NCBI GenBank assembly: GCA_030490835.1
Contig: CM059975.1
Location: 61,557,174-61,621,173, forward strand
Direction: 5' to 3'
DNA length: 64,000 nt
Origin: Annona cherimola
Lineage: Eukaryota > Streptophyta > Magnoliopsida > Magnoliales > Annonaceae
In this document: piece by piece, positions 11,800 to 21,879 of the stretch
Numbering within the stretch: the first letter of the stretch is position 1
Layout of the letters: the number at the start of each line of letters is the position of its first letter
Program-made: the position numbers and the translations under genes
Notes under the pieces: generated by a model
Seen by the model: the letters and a program-made list of their open reading frames with translations, nothing else
Told to the model about the DNA's origin: nothing
The model's database searches: none

Positions 11800-12115
11800 G
11801 AGGAAGAGAGAAAATCTAAGAGAGAGAGAGAGAGACTAAGACGGAGTGGGAGTCTGAGAGAGAGAGAGTGAGACTGAGTAAGATCGAGGGAGAGAGATGA
11901 AGGAGAGGGAGAAAGCTCGAAACGGGGGGAGAGAGAGAGAGACAACTCGAGAGAGAGATGTGAGAGAGAGGGCTGAGAGACAGGGAGAGAGAGAACGAGA
12001 GAGAGAGAATGGGAGAGAGGGAGTAGGGAGTTCGAAAGAGAGGAAGACGGCGCGAGAGGAAGAAGAAAGAAAGGAAGAAAGGAAGAAAGGAAGAAGAAGA
12101 AGGGAGAGGCCGGAA
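11800..12115 (-). repeat. GA/TC-rich low-complexity tract before the envelope-like ORF
   Basis: On the plus strand this is a run of (GA)n with GAAA and GAAG variants. On the minus strand it is an almost pure pyrimidine tract of about 300 bp placed just upstream of the ATG at 11761. The ORFs read through it on both strands are compositional. A similar GA/CT tract follows the TATA box in the G1-family LTRs, so this composition may mark a leader (inference). Confidence 0.8.
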
Positions 12116-12133
12116 GCCCAAACGGCGCGTGCT

Positions 12134-12235
12134 GAAGTCGACTTGCCCTAACTGAAATCGACTTCGCCCCTGCGGAGTCGACTTCACCAAAGTCGACTTG
12201 GGACTTCCGGAGTCGACTTGGCTTATCGACTTGGA
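12134..12235 (-). promoter_or_regulatory. Internal copy of the palindrome array, between pol and the envelope-like ORF
   Basis: Four GTCGACTT cores (12137, 12177, 12192 and 12212, approximate) and two TCGACTT half-sites lie within about 100 bp. This is the same motif as in the LTR U3. It stands 50 bp after the RNase H stop and immediately upstream of the pyrimidine tract and envelope-like ATG. An internal promoter for the third ORF is a reasonable but untested reading. The corresponding region is deleted in SIR-2. Confidence 0.55.
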
Positions 12236-12283
12236 CTTTTCTAAGTTCATTCCTCCTATCTTATTGTTTCTAATTTAACTCAA

Positions 12284-13935
12284 TCATCCCCATATCATTT
12301 CTAATTTTATAAAATGATTCTTTGTTAGAGGTTTAGTGAATATATCTGCAATTTGGTCCTCAGTTTTCACATATTCCAAACAAATATCATGATTTTCAAC
12401 AAGTCCATGAATAAAGTGGTGTCTTACATCTATATGTTTTGTTCTAGAATGCAATATAGGATTCTTAGTCAAACAAAATGCACTTGTATTATTACATCTA
12501 ATTGGAATATCATGATAATTAATATCATAATCTTTAGGATGTTGTTTCATCAAAAGTAGTTGGGCACAATAGCTCCCGACAGCTATATATTCGGCTTCTG
12601 CCGTAGATAGAGCAACACTAGTTTGTTTTCTTGAATACCATAAAACCAACATGTTTCCAAGAAATTGACATGTTCCACTAGTACTTTTTCTATCTACTTT
12701 TTATCTGGCAAAATCCGTATCCGAGTAGCCGATTAGATCAAAAGTTGACCCCTTTGGATACCATAGTCCAAGATTAGTGGTATTTATTAAATATTTAAAA
12801 ATTCTTTTTACAGCCATTAAATGTAATTCTTTAGGACATGATTGAAATCTAGAACACATACAAATACTGAATAGAGTATCGGGTCTAGAAGTAGTTAAAG
12901 ATAACAAAGATCCTATCATGCTTCTGTATAGTTTTTGTTCGACAGATTTACCTTTTTCATCCGTGTCGATCTTGATTGTTGAACTCATTGGTGTGTTTGC
13001 TCCCTTGCTAGTCTGCATTCCGAATTTCTTTAATATTTCTTTGATATACTTGGACTAATTTATAAAGATCCCTTCGGCTTGTTGCTTAATTTGCAGTCCA
13101 AGGAAGAAATTCAATTCTCCCATCATACTTATTTCAAATTCACTCTGCATAATCTTAAAAAATTCTTGGCATAGAGTTTCGTCAGTAGCACCAAATATTA
13201 TATCATCTACGTAAATTTGAACAATTAAAATATTTTTACTCTTATACTTGATGAATAATGTAGTATCGACCTTTCCTCTTTGAAATTCATGATCAATCAA
13301 AAATTTGTTTAACTTTTCATACCAAGCTCGTGGAGCTTGTTTTAATCCGTATAATGCTTTGATTAATTTGTAAACATATTTTGATTGATCATTTTCTTAA
13401 AATCCCGGAGGTTATTTAACATAAACTTCTTCATTCAAGTATCCATTCAAAAATGCGCTTTTCACATCCATTTGAAATAATTTGAAATCCATGTGAAAAG
13501 CAAATGCTAGTAGAATACGTATTGCTTCTAATCTAACCACAGGTGCATATGATTCTTCAAAATAAATTCCTTCTTCTTGGGAATACCCTTTGGCTACTAA
13601 TCTGGCTTTATTTCTTATTACAAGTCCACTTTCATCTAATTTGTTCCTAAATACCCATTTGGTGCCAATAATAGTGCAATCTTTGGGGCTAGGTACTAAA
13701 TTTCATACATTATTCCTTTCAAATTGATTTAACTCTTCTTGCATTGCAATAACTCAATTTTCATCATTAAGAACTTGATCAATAGTTGTTGGTTCAATTT
13801 TTGACACAAAGGCATATTGTTCATAAATATTGTGTTTTGACCTTCTAGTCTTTACTCCTTCATAGATATTGTCAATAACTTTCTCAATTGGATGGTCATT
13901 TTTGAATTTTAAATCAGTTGGTGGTTTGTAAGAAT
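12284..13935 (-). pseudogene. SIR-1 reverse transcriptase and RNase H (copia), broken
   Basis: Reverse transcriptase copies the element RNA; RNase H removes the template strand. On the minus strand the RT region (13055-13930) shows the A-F-L-N-G block, [15 protein letters not shown] (about 13290-13345) and the catalytic YVDDIIFGA (about 13195-13221). After a break near 13050 come the ANTPMSS block, RPDTLFSICMCSRFQSCPKE and, after another break, RKSTSGTCQFLGNML. The RNase H part (12284-12652) has ALSTAEAEYIAV, TKHIDVRHHFI and DIFTKPL, all standard copia landmarks. In-frame stops occur near 13395 and 13415, and frame changes near 13040 and 12700, so this protein cannot be made as one piece. Order and motifs fit the SIRE lineage. 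Confidence 0.85.
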
Positions 13936-13999
13936 TGTTACATTCACTTACCCTTTCCTCTGTGAATTTTTCTTGTTTAGGCTCGGTTTCTCCTTGTTG

Positions 14000-15350
14000 C
14001 TCTTGTTATTCCGCTTTTGAATTCTTTGATGTATCATCTGCATCACTTAATTCATCCTCCTTTCTCAGAGTTTGGTTAAATTCATCAAAAACAACATGTA
14101 TTGGTTCCTCTACTATTTGATTTCTTTTGTTGAAAATTTTATATGCTTTGCTATTTGATGAATAACCAAGGAAAATTGTCTCATCACTTTTGACATCTAA
14201 TTTTTCCATTGTTTAACACATAGCGAGTACATCCAAAAGTATGAAAATATGATATGTTCGGTTTTCTGCCTTTTCAAAGTTCATATGGGGTCTTTTTCAA
14301 TATTGCTCTAATGGTAACTCAGTTTAATACATGACAAGCTGTACTTACAGCTTCACCCCAAAACCTTTTGGACAATTTACTCTCATCTAAAATAGTTCTA
14401 GCCATTTCTTGTATTATCCGGTTTTTTCTTTCAACAATCTCATTTTGTTGAGGAGTTCTTGGTGCAGAAAATGTATGGTGAATTTCTTTTTCATTGCAAA
14501 ATTTTATGAATCGTTTATTTTCAAATTCACCACCATGATCACTTCTAATGGAAATAATTTTATTTTGTTTTCATTTTGCACCAAATTTAAAAACGTGACA
14601 AACATAGAAAATGCTTCATCTTTGCTAGCTAAGAGTATAATCTAAGTAAATCTTGAAAAATCATCAACAATTACAAACACATACTTTTTTCCACCAAGAG
14701 TTAAAATGTCCAATGGCCCATAAAGATCCGTATGCAATAATTCAAGTGGCCTAGTCATTGAAATTTCCTTTTTGGTGGAAAACAACATTTTGGGTTATTT
14801 AGATAATTGACAAGCCTTGCAAATCTTATCCTTGTCATATTTAAGCTTTGGTAACCCTTGTACTAGACTCCTTTTCCACAATGTTTTAATATTTGACATA
14901 TTTTTATGTCCAAGCCTTATATGTCATATCCATGAATCATTTTCTATGGCTATTAGATATTTTCTCTCAAGTTCATCTAGGCAAGCCAAATATACATTTT
15001 CATGTCTTTTGCCACTAAATACTATGTGATCATCATCAAATACATTGCAGATAGAGCACAAATACAACTTTATAACCTTTATCACATAATTGACTAATAC
15101 TCATTAGGTTGTGTTTGAGTCCTTCAACAAATAGTACGTCCTCAATACATGTATTTGAAATTCCATAAGCATTTCCTTTACCTTTGATTTTACTTTTTTC
15201 ATTATTTCTAAAAGCAACTGTTCCTTCGTTACACGGGTTGATTTTATGGAACGGTCCTTTTTCTCCTTTCATGTGTCTTGAGCAGCCACTATCCATAAAC
15301 CATATGTTACTGACCTTAGCTCTAAGACAAACCTGCAATAATAAAGTCAA
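14000..15350 (-). pseudogene. SIR-1 protease and integrase (copia), broken
   Basis: On the minus strand the aspartic protease site FMDSGCSRHM is at about 15275-15305, followed by LKHNLMSISQLCDKGYK at about 15080-15130. The integrase follows at 14200-15035, in several frames. Recognisable pieces are the zinc-binding C-x2-C near 14815, the IRSDHGGEFEN-type second catalytic Asp near 14530, a QQNE-type segment near 14440-14455 and SKLSKRFWGEAV near 14345-14385. The downstream part, DETIFLGYSSNSKAYKIFNKRN at 14110-14185, leads into RT. Frameshifts and stops are frequent, for example near 15036, 14640 and 14209. Compare 47000-48318, the better-preserved SIR-2 version. Confidence 0.75.
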
Positions 15351-15459
15351 GTAGAACTTATCTTTTTAGTACCCATTTTATGGGTCCATTTGGGTTAGTT
15401 ATCCATTGGAATCTTCGTTGATCTACCTTTGAAGGCATAAATCCAATGCTATTGCACAT

Positions 15460-17208
15460 CTAAACCAATTTTGCACCAAGATTTTGTAATTTTCTCATTT
15501 TGCATTGATATGCTTTGTGTCCCATCTTGTTGCAAAAATTACGAGCTCCTGGGAGTCTAGGAGTGGGAAGCCATTTGGTAATTGGTTGCCCAGTTGGTCT
15601 TTTGGTCCAAATCACATGATTCATCTTAGGTTTATCATGAATGAGTTTTGCCTTGTTTCTATGGGTCCTTGGAGCATTAGATTTGTTATTTTCACCCTGC
15701 TCAAATGTCGTATACCCAAGTCCTTTCTTACAACTTTGGGTGGTCATTTTTAAAAATATTTTGACACTTTCTCCAGGATTAGAAAACTTAGCAAGCAATT
15801 CATTTAATAATTCATTTTCCTTTTTGAATTTTTCTAACTCATTTGTCAAGGTATGCCTTTCGCTTGTCAAATGGTTAACTTTTTTTGCAAACTTTCCATT
15901 CACAATAGTTACTGTGTTAAATTGTCTTTTCTTTATTGTGAACTTATTTTCTAATTTCTTTATTTCCTCATATAATGAATCATAGGGTTGTTGAAGTTCT
16001 TCTAATTCAGTACATTTGAGGCAGTCATTTGTAGAAGAAAAAGATTTTTGTTTAGAGGTTACCTCTTGACTACTTGTGCAGTTTGTTGAAGTGGTTTGAT
16101 CCTCCAAAATTTCCGTCGCTGCAAGACATATGTTGGAATGTTCCATATTTTTCGTGCAACAAAACCTTGCACAATCTGCCTCGTTTTCTTCACTTGAGGA
16201 ACTACATGTTGTGGATTCTTTCTCGTTTACATACATGCCTCTTCCTTTGATCCTTTGAGATCTTCTGTTATCGCCTCGATCTCTCTTATTTCTTCGCTCC
16301 TTTGCCTTGGTTTCTTCGGGCGTTGGGCATTGGGCTTGCATATGCCCCATACCGCCATACCGAAAATATTTTATTGCCTCTTTCTTTTTCTCCTTAGAAT
16401 TTTTTTCTTTAAAATTTTTAAAATTCCTTCCTTTCCTTACAAATTTTCTGAATTATTTTGTAAGTAAGGCAATTTCCTCATCGTCGTTTTGTGATGATGA
16501 GGTGGAGTTGTCCGAATCTTATGCGGCTTTCAAGGCGATGGCTCTCTTGCCCCTATGTTGCTCCTCATTTATCCTTTTTATGAACTCATGTGACATGAGT
16601 GAGGTTATAAGGTCTTCCAGCCGTAGTGTATTGAGGTCTTCTGCTTCCTCAATAGCTATAATCTTTGGAGTCCATGATTCAGGTAGCGCCCTTAAAATTT
16701 TCATTACTTGCTCAGATTCAGAAATTATTTTTCCTAGACCTTTCAAGGCGTTAGTAATTTTAGAAAATCTAGCAAACATTTCAGAAATATTTTCTGTCTC
16801 TAGCATTTTGAAACTTTCTAATTCTCCAATCAAAATATTTCTCCTTGTCCCGCAGACTTGAGAAGTTTCCTCATAAGTGGATGTCAATGTATCCCATATC
16901 TCTTTGGCGGTTTGGCATGATGATACTCTATCATATTCTGATGCTGTTAATGCACAAAAGAGGGAGTTCATGACTTTCACGTTGCTTTTAACAACTCTTA
17001 TCTCCTCCTCGGACCATGTGGAGGCTCTTTCATCGGTAGACAACACAATGCTATCTTGGATAGCAATCCAAGAGTCAATATACGTAGCCATGATCAATTG
17101 TTTCATTCTCAACTTCCAATAACTGAAGTTGGTCCCATCAAATAGAGGTGGTCTAGTGAAAGATTGACCCTCGGCAAAAGCAGGGGTGGAAGTTGATTAG
17201 GCTGCCAT
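15460..17208 (-). pseudogene. SIR-1 gag, broken, with stop at codon 4
   Basis: Gag forms the virus-like particle. An ATG at 17208 is followed by two codons and then TAA (17197-17199), after which the same frame runs on with TPAFAEGQSFTRPPLFDG, the conserved start of copia gag, and continues to 16519 (TSTYEETSQV, ALPESWTPKI, EDLITSLMSHE). After a break near 16500 comes the C-terminal part at 15460-16350. The nucleocapsid knuckle reads YFRYGGMGHMQAQC at about 16330-16375: its first two cysteines are replaced by Phe and Tyr, so the zinc site is lost. A long Glu/Lys-rich, probably coiled-coil segment follows (15760-15990). The early stop is shared with SIR-2 and SIR-3. Confidence 0.8.
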
Positions 17209-17243
17209 TTCAAAAGATCTCTTTGGTTTAAACTCAAAGACCT

Positions 17244-17255
17244 GCTCTGATACCA
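17244..17255 (-). other. SIR-1 primer-binding site (initiator Met tRNA)
   Basis: On the minus strand this reads TGGTATCAGAGC, the classic 12-base complement of the 3' end of plant initiator-Met tRNA. It begins two bases after the 5' LTR ends at 17258, the usual spacing. It fixes the minus orientation of the element. Confidence 0.93.
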
Positions 17256-17257
17256 CT

Positions 17258-18918
17258 TGTTGGTCCCAAGTTTATGGCAATTACCCGAGAGGGGAGGGGT
17301 GAATTGGGTATTTAAAATTTTTCACTTACACAAAAAATGATCCTCGATTTAGTTTAGTCCCCTTAATGAAACAAATGGAAAGTAATAAGATAATAAAAGC
17401 AGAAATATAAATCAATGGGCAAGATTTTATAGTGGTTCGGGCAACCTTCCCTACTCCACTCTTCTAAGATCACACCCCTTGTGACTTGGGTTCCACTATG
17501 TATTTCACAAATACAACTAGAGTCTCTGCTCTATTTTATATTTCAGCTCTAGGGGGCATATGCAACTCACAGCGCAAGTAGGTGACGAGTCCCACTCCAG
17601 TCACACTGCTACTTTTCCACCACTTGATTTGAAACAGCAAGTATCAAAACCAAAATAATAAATTGTAAAGAAAGGAGATCCACACTTTACAGATTGTGTA
17701 GGCAAGTTACAGCTCGTGGAAGAACTCGTAGAGGAGACGATTTGATCAGCGTTGGAGTGCAGCAAGTTGAAGCTCGTTCTTCCTTCAAAACTTGTATAGA
17801 TCACTCAAAGCCATAAGATGATGGGGTTTAGATCTTAGTAATTTCTGTATCTTCGTTCTTTCATGTTCATTTGAGTGTCTATTTATAATGGTGGAAGAAA
17901 TTTGAACATTTGAAGGTTGGTGGAGCGTATTAAATGCGCCAACGTTCAAAAATTTCTGACCGTTGCGACCCAAGTCGCAAGTGGAGTCGACTTCGGGTGC
18001 GACTTCACCCAATTCGCCTACTGGACTTGACTTCGGGTGCAACTTCGGTCTTCAGCAAGCTCCTCAAGTTCCTCCTCAGGTCGACTTGGTCTTGAACTTG
18101 ACCCAAGTCGCAGGTGAAGTCGACTTCGGGTGCGACTTCACTTTCTGTACTTGCTTGATGAATTTGAAATCCTTGAAAGTGACCTTAGTTGCTTGATTTT
18201 CTTCACATTAATTGTTCTTCCACTGATTTCTTTTACTTGTAACTCCGTATGGTTATATTTTCTTGAAATCTTCTAACTTCATGTCTTGAAGTTGGAATAC
18301 TTGAATCTTGGAGTGCGTAGAAATGTCCAAATGAGTATTCCTTGATCTTGAATGATTTATTCATGTAAATCAGCTTGTCTTGGACTTGATTTTTCTTCAT
18401 TTGATCCAAGTTGAATGTTTGGGTCGACTTAGGTTCCAACTTCATTCAAGTCGTATGCGAAGTCGACTTGGGTATGCGACTTCACTTTCTGAATTCCCAA
18501 ATTCAGTGCTGAAGATTTTGGGTTTGTCGATGTCGATACTGGAGTCGACTTGGTCTGCGACTTCGGTAACTTTTGCTCCTCAGATTCAGCTCTGGCCATA
18601 AAATTGCATTTGAAGTCGATGCTGGAGTCGACTTGGTCTGCGACTTCACCCAAGTCGCATGCAAAGTCGACTTCGAGTGCGACTTCGGCAGCTCTTGCTC
18701 CTCATTTTCAACGCTGGTCATAAAATTGCGTTTGAAGTCGCTGCTAGAGTCGACTTGGGAATCTACTTGACCTGTTAGACTTCATATTTTTCCTTTTTAT
18801 ATCCTTTAAAAATTTCACAAAACATGTTAGTAGCCAAAACTTACTCAAATTGAGTTGTTAATCAATAAAACATAGACTTTGCTTATTTTGTCATTGATTC
18901 CAACACTTGTTTCCAACA
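17258..18918 (-). repeat. SIR-1 5' LTR
   Basis: The 1661-bp partner of 8035-9734 carries the same layout: palindrome arrays at 18410-18770 and 17965-18140, the AACGTT-armed inverted repeat near 17906-17948, a TATA box at 17879-17887 (minus) and the TCTAG block at 17515-17560. It lacks one distal repeat unit present in the 3' LTR. Unequal loss of repeat units after insertion would explain most of the size difference. Confidence 0.92.
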
Positions 18919-18923
18919 CAAAG

Positions 18924-21298
18924 AAGTGCTTAAATGATTTATGGATGAATTATAGGGTAAAACACTCTAAATTAAGGACCCTTCGGACTACCTAAGTGGG
19001 ATGGATGAGTTTGCCCTAAATCTGATTTTTTAGGTTATGTGTATGGAATGTCCAGATGGGGGCCAAAAAGGGTACTTTCCATGTGATTTTTGTTGCTATT
19101 TATAAACAAATGATTTATGGATGTTATGGAGGGTAAATTACCCTAGGAGTAAGGTACTTTGAATGTCCAAAAGGTCTTGGAAAGATTTTCCCTAAAATTG
19201 ATTTTTAAGGACATATGTTTGGACAAGTCAAAATGTGTCAAAATGGATACCCTACATGCTTAAGATGTTGCTGTTTTGGAAGCAACTAACTTATGGATTT
19301 TAAATATGTGATAATACTTTAAATTTTGGTTAAAAAAAATCATGTTTAGTTGCTGAAAATTATGACTTAAAAATCTGTTAAGATTTAAGTCTGAAAAGTG
19401 GCGTTGAAAGGATGAAAAACGGGTCATAACGTTTCTGTTTTGGAAACCAATGATGAATGGATTGAAAATCCATAATTAGACCCTAAATTAAATGTTAATC
19501 AAGGGTTTTAACCATGCTAAGTAAGGACACAAGTTGCTGTGTTAAGAAATTTTAAGAAACACCTAAGTTATGTGTTGTAAGATGGGTATATGTGGAAGGC
19601 TAAGCATGGATAAGTGATATATGACTTATGTGATTTGCTAAAATGAAAAAATGCATGAAAATATGATGAAATGCAATAGTATGTTGTTTTATGAATGATT
19701 ATTGAACTATCTCAAATGTTGAGATTTATTTATGAAGCTTAAAAGTCACTTATGTGCTTAAAATTAGCATGGACGTAGGAAACGTGAAAAATAGATGATA
19801 AATGATAAATGGGTGATATAAATCCCCATATGTTGATTTATGAATGTTAATTATGTGTTTACCTTAAATATGGGTTTAAAACACAATATGGAATGGATGG
19901 TATGTGCACAAGTAGTGCGATATATGTATACCCGACTTAGAATTCAAGTGGGTTATGTATGTTAATGGATTATGGGTTGGAAAACTAAGCAAGCAAATGA
20001 AAATGTTATGAATGCAATGTCATTCTTATATGTACAGGCAAAGGCAAACAGATGAGCAATACGGAAAGCTAAGGCGAAGTAGATAAGCAAGCAGCTTTCT
20101 AGATACTTTTCATTTTATCAAAGTGTGATAAAATGACTGCAAATGATATTCTAAATGTTTTGAACCATTTCGCAATTGATTGATGAATTATTTCCAAGTT
20201 ATTTAAGGATGGCCATTCCATTATTTCAAAATGTGTTGAAATGTTATTTCAATTATGATAAATGAATTACTTACTGTTTCGTAAGTATTTATGAAAAGTG
20301 ATGAAGCGTGGATTCAAAATGATGTTTCATTGAAACGATGTTTAAAAGGGATGGTGTCAAGAATTCTCTACATGAGAATGGCAAGATGCCATGTGTAAGA
20401 GGTATATAATGCCGGGGTGACTAAAAGTCATGTATGGAATGGAAATCAAGTAGGCTAGTCAAGGCAGAAAGCAGGATAAGGAGTCCGCCCTTGATGTTGC
20501 CAAGTCGGAAGGTTCGGCACCAAGGATGGAAAGGATCATGTTACAAAAGAATGTTCCCCGAGCTAGCGTACCCTCACATGAAGGATTATGTCATGAATGA
20601 AAATGATGCATTTGCATATCCAATATTTATGAAATGCCCAAAAATTGGGATTAAACTGGTTTACATGACTGGTTTATGAATGGTTTATGAAAAAGTTTCT
20701 GTCTCATAGGTAGTTGATCACTTGTTAAGTGTCTTCAACCGAATGGAGAAAACTGCTTTTAAATAGTGTTGCCTTCAAAATGAATTGCCTGAAAACCCAT
20801 AACTTACTTATTGAGTTTTGACTCAAGTTTTGTTTTCTAAATCCAAAGACAGGTGAAAGTAAGCAAGCAAGGAGCACAAGTGGAGATTCAAGAATATATG
20901 AATTTCTATAAGTTACCTGTGAATGAATTTATGGAATGTATGGTCATATGAAGGATGACATTAAATTGTGATTTAATGTTGTATAAAGATTATGTTATGT
21001 TTTATGACTATGAATGGTGAAAAAAATATTATGGTCAAATGTTAAGGTATAAATTGGCATGCTATAATTAAGTATGCAATTTATGAGATCATATGTGTAT
21101 ATCTCAAATGGAATAATGACCTAAAAGGGCATTTGATGGAAAGTTGAAACAAGTGGAATGATATAAACTCCTAAGGAGTTAGGATTAAGTAGATAAATAT
21201 CCAATAAGTCCGTCGTGTGACGGGGCAACAATCTTGATCACATTTACCAATCGATAGATCTTAGAGTAAGGTTGTGACGCTCTGGCTGGGGCGCCACA
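18924..21298 (+). mobile_element. 3' LTR of G2, second part
   Basis: This is the continuation of the LTR interrupted at 8034. It ends ACGCTCTGGCTGGGGCGCCACA at 21298, the family end. Near 20340-20560 is the conserved block with AAGTCGGAAGGTTCGGCACC and TACCCTCACATGAAGGATTATG, mirrored at 22580-22760 in the minus-strand G2 copy. After 21298 the sequence is Athila gag, so G2 was inserted in an Athila element; the target base set would be AATTA (21299-21303). The other end lies outside the window. Confidence 0.8.
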
Positions 21299-21879
21299 AA
21301 TTATCTGTCACTCCTCAGAGTGACAACTTGCAATTACTCCTTGCCTTTTTCCTTCAGATTTTGTTTAGTGTCACCCAGTAATGTGCCTTGGGGGGGCGAC
21401 TATTTGGCGATGGAGTAGGAAGAGCTGGTCTCATCTGTTGTTGCTGCGATGGCTATACGAACCCTAGTGGGTAATTTTGCCTAACCTGAATATTATAAGA
21501 AAAATTAAGATGATTCCTCCATTCCTGATTATAAATATTGGAATATGGGTTTGCTTGGTTCCTTTGGAAAGTGCCCACATAATTAACTGACACTGGATTG
21601 GAGTCACACTGATTATAAGGGTGGCCAAATTCTCCGCATCATGTGCAATACTCTGTTAATGATGATGAAGATGAAGAAGTCCCTACTGCATTGACATTGG
21701 TAGACGTGAACAAATGTTGAATTTTCTTTGACAAAGCATCAATATGAGCCTTAATGGATGAGACTACATCCAACTAAAGTAGGCCACTACTTTCGCTTCT
21801 GTCAGAAGGCAATTAATAAGTGTTTGCCGCCATGTTTTCTAGTAGTGCATAGGATTCTCGATAACTTTTCCATAGCAAT
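21299..21879 (-). pseudogene. Athila-type gag fragment, minus strand (ATH-1)
   Basis: On the minus strand the fragment starts at a KSYRESYALLENMAANTY segment (21800-21875) and continues with SSIKAHIDALSKKIQ (about 21730-21770), a knuckle CTxCGEFGHPYNQC in which one residue is a stop (about 21590-21650), NPVSVNYVGTFQRNQANPYS, and ends at a VTLRS-type segment. The same order is seen on the plus strand at 25950-26630, so both derive from Athila gag. There are several stops. The rest of this element is absent: one side is cut by the G2 LTR end at 21298, the other by the G2-type LTR at 21880. Confidence 0.75.

Larger units (their letters stand above)
8035..18918 (-). mobile_element. Complete Sirevirus-like Ty1/copia element SIR-1
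   Basis: This is a 10,884-bp element on the minus strand, bounded by TGTTGG and CCAACA. It is flanked by a perfect 5-bp duplication CAAAG (8030-8034, 18919-18923). Order on the minus strand: 5' LTR 17258-18918, primer site 17244-17255, gag, protease, integrase, reverse transcriptase, RNase H, then an extra envelope-like ORF, polypurine tract, 3' LTR 8035-9734. Integrase before reverse transcriptase defines copia. The extra ORF after pol, the initiator-Met primer site and palindromic LTR repeats point to the SIRE/Sirevirus lineage. All coding parts carry stops or frameshifts, so the copy is not autonomous. It was inserted into the 3' LTR of G2. The two LTRs differ by scattered substitutions and a roughly 40-bp size difference. 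Confidence 0.93.

Noticed and set aside
11816..12250. Open frames in the GA/TC tract (Ser/Leu-rich on one strand, Arg/Glu-rich on the other)
   Set aside because: Simple-sequence composition; both strands are open. No domain is recognisable.
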